64,000 nucleotides of DNA from NCBI GenBank assembly GCA_001936135.1, contig CP012815.1:248001-312000 (forward strand), given 5' to 3'. Under the pieces are notes generated by a model. It worked only from the letters and a program-made list of their open reading frames with translations, ran no database searches and was not told the DNA's origin. Below, in pieces: positions 38,705 to 47,813 of the stretch. Every line of letters starts with the position of its first letter. The stretch's first letter is position 1. The DNA comes from Saccharomycopsis fibuligera x Saccharomycopsis cf. fibuligera. Its lineage: Eukaryota; Ascomycota; Saccharomycetes; Ascoideales; Saccharomycopsidaceae. The position numbers and the translations under genes were made by a program.

Positions 38705-40339
38705 ATGCAACTCAAATATTCTGTTCTTCTATCGGCTGCCACCGTCTTAGTTGGCATTGTCGAAGCCTCGCCAATCAAAGCTACTCAAACAGAGGCTACT
38801 TTCCCTACCTATATTGGTCACTTGGGATCCACGGCTACTGCTGAAGCACCATTTTTAGCACAAACCGATACTGCTGCTCAAGTCACTGGCCCTCCGCCAA
38901 AGAACCAACATCCATTGCCTCAGCCAATTGAGTTTGAAATGCAAAGTTTTGATCACTGCAAGAATGATCGTAGCATTTATGAATTGTTCGCTACGATTTC
39001 TCCATACTATGTGCTGGAAGAAGGATTTGGGGTTTATAATTATGCCTTGCCTGAACAGTGCAGTATTAAACAAGTGCATTTCTTGCAAAGACACGGTGCC
39101 AGATATCCAGATCTGAGCTTTAAATTCCCAGTAAGACTCGCTGCCAGTCAAGCAGCTGGGAACTTCACCGCTACGGGGAAATTGCAGTTTTTGGAGGAAT
39201 GGAAATTAAAATTGGGTAAAAACATTTTGACCACTTTGGGTAATCAGCAGTTGTTTAACAATGGGGTCAAAGCTTTTTTCAGATATGGTAAATTATTTGA
39301 CTGGGACAAAAAAGGTGAAGAGAAAATTGTTGCTCGTACCACTTCTGAAGAAAGAATGACCAAAACTGCGTTGTACTTTTTGAATGGGTTCTTCGGTCTT
39401 GATTGGGAAGACTACGTTGACTTGGAATTATTGGTTGAAGATACTGGCTACAACAACACTTTAGCTTCTTGGAATGATTGCCCAAACAATGATTTCAGTT
39501 ATGATAAAATCAATTACTCTGAACTTGAACAATTCAAAGTCAAATACTTGAAAGATGCAGTTGAACGTTTTAATAAAGACATTGATGGGTTCACTTTTAC
39601 CGAGTCTGACCTTTTTGAAATCCAAACTATTTGTTCTTATGAAACAAACATTCTTGGTGCCAGTAAATTCTGTCCGTTATTTTCTCAACTCGAATGGGAG
39701 TCTTTTGAATACTATCAATCCGCAAACTGGTACGTGCAAAACTCTTTCGCTAACCCAATGGGCCGTGCTTTGGGTATCGGTTGGGTGCAAGAATTCATTG
39801 ACAGACTCACCAACACTACTTACTCTCCAGCTACTCAGGCAGAACAAAACTCTACTCTTGACAGTAACCCATTGTATTTCCCATTGGATCAGTCATTATA
39901 CATGGATTTCACGCATGATTCTTCCATTCACAATATTATCACCGCTTTGGGATTCGAACAATTTAAGGCTAATTGGACATTCAAAGGCCCAAGGGAAGAC
40001 AAGCAATTCTATGATTTGTCGCGTATTACCCCATTTGCTGCTCAATTAGCATTTGAAATCATCGAATGTGACACTGCCGTGCCGGTCGATAGAAACACCG
40101 CTAGTGCCAAAGGTAGTAGTTCCACTCAATACGTTCACGCATTGCTTAATGATAATACCCTCAGTTTGCCTTTGAATGTTCCTGGTGGCGTTTGTGAAGA
40201 TAGAGTGGACGGATGGTGTGAATTGGGTAATTTCACCCAATATTTGAATACTTTGTGGGACGTTGCTCAGTATGACTTGAGTTGTAATGGTGATTATAAC
40301 TATACCTTACCAGTCACTAATGGTGTCCCATTCTCTTGA
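38705..40339 (+). CDS. Secreted histidine acid phosphatase (Pho5/phytase family)
   Basis: 544 aa, hydrolysing phosphate esters outside the cell (family role). Signal peptide about 1-21 (MQLKYSVLLSAATVLVGIVE). A Thr/Ala/Pro-rich spacer of about 55 residues precedes the catalytic domain. The catalytic RHGARYP motif has H130 as the expected phospho-acceptor, and the late HD motif (DFTHDSS, H404-D405) supplies the proton donor. Several N-x-S/T sites and paired cysteines fit a glycosylated extracellular enzyme. No C-terminal GPI signal is seen. A CACGTTT element and a TA-rich core upstream are compatible with phosphate-starvation control by a Pho4-like factor (inference). A CTG codon at residue 103 lies in a variable position. 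Confidence 0.93.
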   Translation: MQLKYSVLLSAATVLVGIVEASPIKATQTEATFPTYIGHLGSTATAEAPFLAQTDTAAQVTGPPPKNQHPLPQPIEFEMQSFDHCKNDRSIYELFATISPYYVLEEGFGVYNYALPEQCSIKQVHFLQRHGARYPDLSFKFPVRLAASQAAGNFTATGKLQFLEEWKLKLGKNILTTLGNQQLFNNGVKAFFRYGKLFDWDKKGEEKIVARTTSEERMTKTALYFLNGFFGLDWEDYVDLELLVEDTGYNNTLASWNDCPNNDFSYDKINYSELEQFKVKYLKDAVERFNKDIDGFTFTESDLFEIQTICSYETNILGASKFCPLFSQLEWESFEYYQSANWYVQNSFANPMGRALGIGWVQEFIDRLTNTTYSPATQAEQNSTLDSNPLYFPLDQSLYMDFTHDSSIHNIITALGFEQFKANWTFKGPREDKQFYDLSRITPFAAQLAFEIIECDTAVPVDRNTASAKGSSSTQYVHALLNDNTLSLPLNVPGGVCEDRVDGWCELGNFTQYLNTLWDVAQYDLSCNGDYNYTLPVTNGVPFS

Positions 40340-41077
40340 TTCAAACCCTGGGGCTCATAAAATATCATGAGTCGTTATGTATCTTTTTTTTCTATCTGCT
40401 CGTCACTTAATCAATCATAACTCTTGCAAAAAGTACCCACTTTCTTTCCATTTTCTTTTCAATAATTTATACACTTTTTTTCCAGTTATTCTTTCAAGTC
40501 TTTATGCAATTTATTCTTTCTACCATGCCACAAGATTTTGGGCCAAAATCGTTCTGGCGCAGCACTTTTCTGATTTCATATTTTTTCAGTGCATATATAA
40601 TGTTAATATAATTCACTATTTCGTTTTTCCGTTTTCCCTATCTTTGCCGGCAGACCCATGTGTCCAATATGTTATGTTAGCTGCTCTTTATGTTCCTAAC
40701 TTTGCGGCAATTACTGAGATCAAAAGACGGTTTATATACGGTAAATACTAAAAGACCGAAGTATATAATGTATTGTATTCGGTTGTTAGGACAAAAACTG
40801 AATTCTGGTAAATTCTTGCCTGTTATTATATACTTAGAGATATACAGTACTATCCATCTTCGTCCTGCCGGCATTCGGGAGCAAAGTCAATCCCAGATAT
40901 CCGGAGGCGCAACACGGCTGAGCACGGCGCGCGACCATAACCACGCGAAAAATATACACCAAAAACAGTAAATCGCCGATGCGCATTATCAAACAGCGGT
41001 GCGCTTCAGCGGATGGAGCAAAAATAAATCGTAAAAGATAATTGCCTATCCTGTCAGCAACAGCAGCAACAGCAGCA

Positions 41078-41112
<35 letters not shown>

Positions 41113-42256
41113 TGGTTCTTTAATAATAGAGATGCTAATAACAATAATAACCAGAAAAGTAGTTATAAGATTGCTCAAATGAGTGGCATTGAGCAGCACT
41201 TCGCTTCGGCAGTACTCACTATGTCTAAATTAAAAAAAAATTTTGATACTTGCTGGTTAGCTCAAAAATAGCATAAGATTGTTCGTATTGATGCTGAAAT
41301 CAATTTTATTTGAGGTACTGCTTCACATTGTAGATTCAACTTGCAATTAGGACTGATTGATCAACGCAGTCTGGGCCATTTTTTACTCATCCGAACTAAT
41401 CATATATCAACCCGTACATTTGTTATAAAATATTGTTTGGCGAGTAACCCTCCGCATCGCTGCTTCTCGTTTTCCTGGGGCAACAACTATGCAGACCACA
41501 TCAACTCCAATGTGCTCCATCTAACGAAGTTGTCAAGACTATATTTATGGCATGCAATATTATTTTAGTCTGCTGGTGGGCCTTCTCGAGTGCTTCATCA
41601 GCTTAAAATACAACAGATTTGATAAGAAATCAGCAGTTGCTTTGTCAGCGGCAACGGTTACAAGCGGACTTTACGCCGCACGATGCAACAGGACGCACAA
41701 ATCTTTCGGGCTCTTCCAAAACTCCGGAGCAAAAAAGGAAACGGACCGAAAGATACCTACATTACCAAGCAGACATATGCTTGAAACCAGTTGTTTTTAT
41801 GCAGAAGCTCTTGTTAAGGCGGCAGAAATTTGCATGGAAACAGAGAGTTTTATCCGTAAGCAGTCACAAAAATTTTTTTTATCGTTTTAGTTTTTCCCTT
41901 TTTCCCTTCTTGCAAGAAATAGAAACAGGCAGAAAAAAAAAAAAAAAAAAAATTACTGATGAATATAAAATGTCCTGAGGATCCTGTCAATTTAAAATTA
42001 TGTCTTGGTATTTTTTTTCTTTTTTTTTTTTTTTTTTTTTTCCTCTAAATTTTTTTGGTTAAACTTCCCCACCGTTATTTTCTTTGCATTTCTTTGCGTT
42101 TCTTTTTGCTGAGCAGCGTTGCTGATTGAGATCATACTATATAAAGTGGTGCATTTCCCATCAAAATTTTAATCCTTATATTTCTCCCTCAGCATACAAT
42201 AGTATCAATTTTATCTCCAATCCCTCATATCCTATTTTAGCGCACAAATAGACTCA
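40340..42256. other. Intergenic region with noncoding CAG repeat
   Basis: 1.9 kb. A (CAG/CAA)n trinucleotide stretch at about 41056-41111 produces a false poly-Ala frame on the minus strand. A/T tracts are at 41932-41952 and 42011-42041. TATATAAA at 42138-42145 is about 112 bp before the transporter ATG. No gene is supported. Confidence 0.55.
41056..41111. repeat. CAG/CAA trinucleotide repeat, noncoding
   Basis: About 18 triplets, with CAA interruptions in the first half and a pure CAG run in the second half. It is not part of a supported gene. Similar triplets encode poly-Gln elsewhere in this genome (for example in the DBR1 insert). Confidence 0.9.
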
Positions 42257-44083
42257 ATGTCTGGTGAACTTACTGAGCCTCCAAAGGCGTTTGTCGCTGA
42301 TGACTCAAACACCGCTGTCAATACTCCAAACCATCAGCAATCTAGAAGCGACAGCAACACCGACTACCTTACTAGCCAATCTCATCGTAATAAAGAAGGC
42401 AACTCTTCTGATGACATTTCTTCTGAAGAAAACAACACTGCTATTCCATACCATCCAACTCATGACGCTTCTAATGGTCAAGAACTAACCAAGACTTACA
42501 CCAATTCCGTGGGTGATGTTGGTCCAGATAATGCTTCCTTGGTGGAGCAAGTGGAAAGAATGTCCAGGTCATTAACTAATTCTCAATCTTTTACCGAATC
42601 TGCTCGTAAGTCTACTGCTCCATTGCCGTTGATGGGTGGTGGCCGTGCATATCCTCCACCACTACCAGAGAAAGAGCAATATGTGGTTAGTTTTGAAGGT
42701 GCTGATGATCCAATGCATCCATTCAACTGGCCATTAAAGAAAAAAGCTTTGATTTTCATTTCTTTGACCATTGTGGTTATTTCGGTGGCGTTTGGTTCTT
42801 CTGTTTTCAGTACCGGTACTGCTGATCTAGTTGAAGAGTTTCATGTTTCTAGAGAAGTTATCACTCTAGGTACTTCCTTATACGTTTTGGGTTTTGCTAC
42901 TGGCCCAATTGTTTGGGCTCCGTTGTCTGAATTGTACGGTAGAAAACCGGTGGTGTTACTTTCTATTGTTTTATTCACTTGTTTTCAATTTGGGGTTGCT
43001 ACTGCTAAAGATTTGCAAACCATTATGTTGTGTCGTTTCTTTGGTTCTTGTTTGGGTTCTGCTCCTTTAGTTGTTGTTGGCGCTGCTTTTGCAGATATGT
43101 TCAACAACAAAACCAGAGGTTACGCTATGTGTTTCTTTTCTCTTGGTGTGGTTGTTGGTCCTCAAGTTGCTCCTATCGTTGGTGGCTTCATTTCTTCTTC
43201 TTACTTAGGATGGAGATGGACTGAGTACATTACTGGTATCATGGGTTCTGTTTCCATCTGCTTGGTTGTCTTCTTTTACAAAGAGTCTCATTATCCAATC
43301 ATTCTTGTTAACAAAGCTGAAGAATTGAGAAGAAGAACCGGTAACTGGGGTATCAGAGCTGCTCATGAAGAGTTTAACTTGTCATTCAAGGAAATTATGG
43401 AAAAAAACGTTTCCCGTCCATTAGTTTTGCTTTTCACTGAACCAATCATTTTGCTCATTACCATTTACGTTTCCTTCGTTTACGGTATTCTTTACTTGTG
43501 TCTTACTGCGTACCCATTGATTTTTCAACTTGGTTATGGCTGGACCGGCGGTAAGGTCTACTTGCCATATATCGCCATGGTGGTTGGTCAAGTTTTTGCT
43601 TGTCTTTGGGTGCTCTATCGTGAAAAAGAATACATTAGACAGGTTGACTTAAACGGCGGTAAACCAGTGCCTGAAGCTAGATTACCTGCACTTATTCCAG
43701 CAGGGATTATTTTCCCATTGGGCCTTTTGTGGCTTTGTTGGAGTGGTAATTATGCCGATAAAGTCCACTGGGCTGTTCCTGCATGTTCTGGTATCTTTAT
43801 TGGTTTTGGTATCATGGCTATCTTCTTGCCTGCTTTGAACTATATCGTTGATTCTTATTTGATTTATGCTGCTTCTGCTATGGCTGCTAATACCATCATT
43901 AGAAGTATCTTTGGTGCTGCATTTCCATTGTTTGCAACCTACATGTTCCAAGGTATGGGCACTAATTGGGCTGGCTTGTTGCTTGGGTTGTTCGGTTTTG
44001 CTATGGCTCCAGTGCCATTCTTGTTTATCAAGTATGGTAAGAGAATCAGAGCCAAGTCCAAGTATGCTTTTGATTTACAGTGA
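42257..44083 (+). CDS. DHA1-family drug:H+ antiporter, FLU1/TPO-like
   Basis: 608 aa plasma-membrane transporter. A hydrophilic Ser/Asn-rich N terminus of about 150 residues leads into HPFNWPLKKKALIF, the usual entry to TM1. The DHA1 motif A region between TM2 and TM3 is APLSELYGRKPV (G-x-L-S-D-R-x-G-R-K-P type), and motif C-like GVVVGPQVAPIVGGF occurs in TM5. Twelve hydrophobic segments are visible. Closest types I recognise are C. albicans Flu1 and yeast Tpo2/Tpo3 (fluconazole, mycophenolate and polyamine efflux). The choice between them needs a tree. CTG codons appear to be absent and common codons are used, suggesting strong expression. Confidence 0.88.
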   Translation: MSGELTEPPKAFVADDSNTAVNTPNHQQSRSDSNTDYLTSQSHRNKEGNSSDDISSEENNTAIPYHPTHDASNGQELTKTYTNSVGDVGPDNASLVEQVERMSRSLTNSQSFTESARKSTAPLPLMGGGRAYPPPLPEKEQYVVSFEGADDPMHPFNWPLKKKALIFISLTIVVISVAFGSSVFSTGTADLVEEFHVSREVITLGTSLYVLGFATGPIVWAPLSELYGRKPVVLLSIVLFTCFQFGVATAKDLQTIMLCRFFGSCLGSAPLVVVGAAFADMFNNKTRGYAMCFFSLGVVVGPQVAPIVGGFISSSYLGWRWTEYITGIMGSVSICLVVFFYKESHYPIILVNKAEELRRRTGNWGIRAAHEEFNLSFKEIMEKNVSRPLVLLFTEPIILLITIYVSFVYGILYLCLTAYPLIFQLGYGWTGGKVYLPYIAMVVGQVFACLWVLYREKEYIRQVDLNGGKPVPEARLPALIPAGIIFPLGLLWLCWSGNYADKVHWAVPACSGIFIGFGIMAIFLPALNYIVDSYLIYAASAMAANTIIRSIFGAAFPLFATYMFQGMGTNWAGLLLGLFGFAMAPVPFLFIKYGKRIRAKSKYAFDLQ

Positions 44084-45062
44084 TTTTATTCACTAATTGG
44101 TCATAACCTTTTTTATTTTATTTTATTTTTTTTTTTGTTTTGTTCATGAAACTTCTCCTTTCCTAATTGGAAACATCATTCTCCTCCTCCTCCTTTACAT
44201 CACAAAAAATCTTTCAATTCCACTTTATCTCCGATTTGTCCAATCGATTTGCTTACGCTATTTTTGTTTTTTTCAACTATAAACTAATATCCGGTTTTTC
44301 TCTCTTGATTTTTTGTTTCATAACATCCTGCATAATTTTATCTATTAGCATCTTTGATTTACATTTTTGGCGTTTGGCAAAAAAACGTACCAATAGCCTT
44401 AATTAATAATAAATAATCTTAACAATAATCGTTAAAATAATATTAACTCTTTATCAAAACTACGGTAGTAATAGCAAAAGCTATTCAACGACAACTAAAA
44501 GTGTTGGTATTCAGAAAAACTTTGTAGCGAGGTGAAAGTTGTTATTAGTGCAAGGTTTAATGGTAGCCAGTTGCTCTGGAGGTGCTCTGCAGAGCAGCTT
44601 TAGCAATATCTCTTGTTTGACATTGGCTAAGATAGTGGCTTTCATTGCACAATAATTTGTAGTCCACTCCACCAAAGAGCGTCGAAAATTGACGATATTA
44701 TTTACCGTGGTACACAAGCGTTAGGGTGGTGCGTAAGAATGTTGCGCGCCATATTCAATTATATGCAACAACAAATAATTAGGAAATTTTACAAAAGACA
44801 ATTTAAATAACAGCATCTTTGCGTATGAAGTATAGACTGTGTATATATATTAAACAGAAACAATAAAAATTAACATGATAAGCAGAATTTTGTACAACCC
44901 ATACCACCAGTAAACGTATCCTAAAGAAAAAAAAAAAAAAAAACTAAAAACCAAAACCAAATTTAACCAATAAAAAACAAACCGAGAAACAGACCGTTCG
45001 TAAGACTAGAAAGAGAAAAAAGAAATAATAACATAATAAATTGAGCCATTTCATCAAAATAT
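44084..45062. other. Convergent intergenic region
   Basis: About 1 kb between the drug transporter (plus) and PRB1 (minus). T-rich at the transporter end and A-rich at the PRB1 end (A tract about 44923-44943). No gene. Confidence 0.5.
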
Positions 45063-46727
45063 TCATAACAAACTTTCAATTAAAGATTCAATCTTGTCTT
45101 CCAATTCATGAACAGAAGACTTAATCTTGTCTTCAACATTATCTTTGTTCAAAAATTCGTCTTTGTTATCATCGCTTTTATTGACAGTAGATCCTGCTTT
45201 CCAGAAACCATCCAAGTCCTCACCAGCACCGTTGAAGGCCAAAATGTTTGGCGAGCCTCTGCCAATGTCACTCAATGCACCTTCAGAACCATAGGCAATC
45301 AAATTCTTCTTCAACTGAGCAGGAGTGATAGCAGAGGATAAACCACCATATTGGGATTTAGAATCTGGAGCCAAGGACAAGTAGTATGCCAATAACCCAG
45401 CAACGTGGGGCGAAGCCATAGAAGTACCAGATAAAGTGGCAGTAGCAGTGTTAGAGCCAATGTAAGTAGACAAAATGTTCAAACCTGGAGCAAAAATATC
45501 TACACATTTACCCCAGTTGGAAAAGTATGCTCTAGAGTCGGAAATAGTAGAGGCACCAACGGTTATAGCACCTTCAGCAGCAGCTGGAGAAACGTTACAA
45601 GCATCTTGGTTTTCATTGCCGGCAGCAACAGCAAAATTGATACCAGCTTGCACCGCAGCATTAACAGCAGCATCTAATGACGGAGATTTACCACCACCAA
45701 GAGACATATTGGCAGAAGAACCTTTGAATTTCTTGTCACCCTCCTTCACCTTCTTGATATGGTCTTTAGCAGCAACTTCAACACCCTTGACAACGTCAGA
45801 CATAGTACCACTACCATTGGCACCAAGCACCTTGACTCCTCTAATGTGAACCTTTTTAGCAACACCATAAGTTTTGCCACCAATAGTACCGGAACAGTGA
45901 GTACCGTGACCATTACCATCAAGTGCGCCATCATTAGGAATATCATCAATTAACTTGGCTCTGCCTTCAAAATCAGAGTGAGTGTCCAAGACACCAGTGT
46001 CAATAATATAAGTATTCACGTTATCGCCACCTTCACTGTCGTATAAATACTTATTGAAGCTGCCCAAGTTCAATGAAGATCTGTGAGAAACTCTGGCCAA
46101 ACCCCATGGGGCACCATTTTGAACCTCGTATTTGTTGGCAGTGACAACACTGTCCTTTTCAATGTATTCCACCAAAGGACTATGTCTAAGCAATTCAATA
46201 ACTGGGTCCAAAAAGTAGCCAGCGTAACCAGTCAACAAGCCGTTAATGTCAAATTCATGCAAAATACCACCGGCAAGGTCGCTTTTGCCATAAGTTGAGG
46301 CAGCAGCACTAGAAGCGGCAAAAAAGTCGTGAGATGGGTTTTCTTCAAACAACTTACCAGCAGCAGTGACTTGTTCAGCAGTTGCAAGCTGCTTATGGAA
46401 GCTGATTTCTTCAGGAGAAACGCCCTTCTTGAAAACGACAATGTAACGGTGAGGAATGACTGGCTTGTCTTGAGATTGCGGAACAATCACTGGAGCGCCT
46501 TGACCACCAGTAACGGCGGCTTTAGCGGTAGCAGCAAGTTTGTTCTTTTGCTCAGGAGAAGGGGCAACAACATTTCTTGGTCTATCAATGGTTTGCTGTC
46601 TATCAACTTCCTGAGTGTCGTGGGAGACAGAAAACAAGCTATCGAGCTGATCAATAGATGGAAGAACCAAGCCACTAGCAACAGTGGCAAGGGCAACCGA
46701 AGTTAAAACGGAGGTGGAAAGCTTCAT
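45063..46727 (-). CDS. PRB1: Vacuolar protease B (cerevisin), subtilisin family S8
   Basis: 554 aa from MKLSTSVLTSVALATVASGL (ATG at 46727); the frame is open upstream but that part is poly-Phe/Leu and lies in the leader. Order: signal peptide 1-19; propeptide with an I9 inhibitor domain (HRYIVVFKKGVSPEEISFHK, about 93-112); mature peptidase S8 domain from about residue 200. The catalytic triad is D243 (YIIDTGV), H274 (GNGHGTHCSG) and S436 (SGTSMASPH), with oxyanion N371 (AAGNENQD). Cys 278 in GTHCSG is typical of the proteinase K/cerevisin group. The C terminus is a Lys/Asp/Glu-rich helical tail. Family role: activation and degradation of vacuolar proteins. Confidence 0.95.
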   Translation of the reverse strand: MKLSTSVLTSVALATVASGLVLPSIDQLDSLFSVSHDTQEVDRQQTIDRPRNVVAPSPEQKNKLAATAKAAVTGGQGAPVIVPQSQDKPVIPHRYIVVFKKGVSPEEISFHKQLATAEQVTAAGKLFEENPSHDFFAASSAAASTYGKSDLAGGILHEFDINGLLTGYAGYFLDPVIELLRHSPLVEYIEKDSVVTANKYEVQNGAPWGLARVSHRSSLNLGSFNKYLYDSEGGDNVNTYIIDTGVLDTHSDFEGRAKLIDDIPNDGALDGNGHGTHCSGTIGGKTYGVAKKVHIRGVKVLGANGSGTMSDVVKGVEVAAKDHIKKVKEGDKKFKGSSANMSLGGGKSPSLDAAVNAAVQAGINFAVAAGNENQDACNVSPAAAEGAITVGASTISDSRAYFSNWGKCVDIFAPGLNILSTYIGSNTATATLSGTSMASPHVAGLLAYYLSLAPDSKSQYGGLSSAITPAQLKKNLIAYGSEGALSDIGRGSPNILAFNGAGEDLDGFWKAGSTVNKSDDNKDEFLNKDNVEDKIKSSVHELEDKIESLIESLL

Positions 46728-47813
46728 AACGAAAAAAATTAGCAAATAGACTAGGAAAAATAAAACAAGACAGATATAAATAAAAGAGAAAATAACCAAT
46801 ACAACACTAGTCAATGGTGTGTTGTTTGATGATTGGTTGGCTGGTTACTTGAGTCAAGCAAAAGAAAGAGAAGCGCGATAGACAGAGCGGCGATGCGATG
46901 CCCTTATATACCTGGAGACTAAGCGCTGAGATTAAGCGCAGCGATGAGATTAAGCGCCGAGGACAGGGCGATGAGGTTGCCCGGGGCTTGTCTGTGTCTA
47001 ATCTTGTGCCATAAGGGGGGCAGGTGTTAGCAACAATAGCGGGTCACGTGTAATGACCGATAAGCGCAGTAAGCTTACTTATATAGCTGGAAAACGCTTG
47101 CTTTGGTGCTATCAGGAGCGATGAGTGTGTGCTTAGCACTTGCAACACATGCATGTGTCACATGCGATAGTGCCAACACTACGACTGTGTTAGTCTTTGC
47201 CAGTCTGCCACCTGTTAGCATCTGCCATCTGTAGAGACACTGTGGCTGTTTTTGGCTGTTTTTGGCTGTTTTGCTTCTCTTTTCTGTTTAGTTGAGCGTG
47301 TAGTGTTTATAGCTAAAGTAGAGTGCCCACAGGAAGTTATCAGCAATGCCAGTGTGCCATCCGGCACTTTGGTGGCGATAACGGTACTAAAGAATAGGTG
47401 AGATGGATTGGCGGATAGGCTCTGTGGCAATGATTCTGTATAAACGAGGAATAAATGCCCTCTCCTTTTCTCTCACAGAGGTTCACCGATGAGGGTGCAA
47501 ATATCAGTTTTGGTATCAGTTAACGGTTACTCTCTCGTATACGGTTCCTAGACAGTGTTGGAAACCCAACAATGAGGGTATCGACACCCCCTCATCTCAT
47601 CGCGTCAGACGATGGCTGGCGGTATATTATTCAGTTAAGTGAATAGTCCACTTGGGCACAGTCCACCAAACAGTGATGCTACAACTCTACCTAAATTGCA
47701 ATATATAAGCAGCGTTAGCTATATATTCAACTACTTGGGAAACCTTTCAGCTCTACTTACTGGTTTCCGTGTCAAATACTACATAGTTTACCTACTCTCG
47801 TGACAGACATCCA
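46728..47813. other. PRB1-OSM1 divergent promoter region
   Basis: 1.1 kb. A TATATAA on the minus strand at 46910-46904 lies about 180 bp before PRB1, and TATATAA at 47702-47708 about 106 bp before OSM1. Four TAAGCGC elements lie at 46920, 46933, 46951 and 47061. TCACGTGT (E-box) is at 47044-47051. A triple GGCTGTTTTT direct repeat is near 47241-47270, and TGTTGG-AAA-CCCAACA is at about 47559-47574. Confidence 0.6.
46920..47067. promoter_or_regulatory. Four TAAGCGC elements upstream of PRB1
   Basis: Copies at 46920-46926, 46933-46939, 46951-46957 and 47061-47067, all in one orientation (GCGCTTA toward PRB1). The first three are spaced 13 and 18 bp apart just upstream of the PRB1 TATA element. 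A shared activator or repressor site is inferred; I cannot name the factor. Confidence 0.45.

Noticed and set aside
40834-41199. 121-codon minus-strand frame with poly-Ala
   Set aside because: The Ala run is a frame of the noncoding CAG repeat, and the flanks look random.
41552-41978. Two overlapping plus-strand frames before the drug transporter
   Set aside because: Overlapping frames of similar quality, no domain, and an A tract at the 3' end; looks like chance open sequence.
46725-46814. N-terminal extension of PRB1 to 46814
   Set aside because: The extra residues are Phe/Leu-rich leader sequence; a standard signal peptide begins at the ATG at 46727.
47555-47600. TGTTGG...CCAACA suspected as long terminal repeat ends
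   Set aside because: The two halves are only 16 bp apart, and I found no second matching terminus or internal element.
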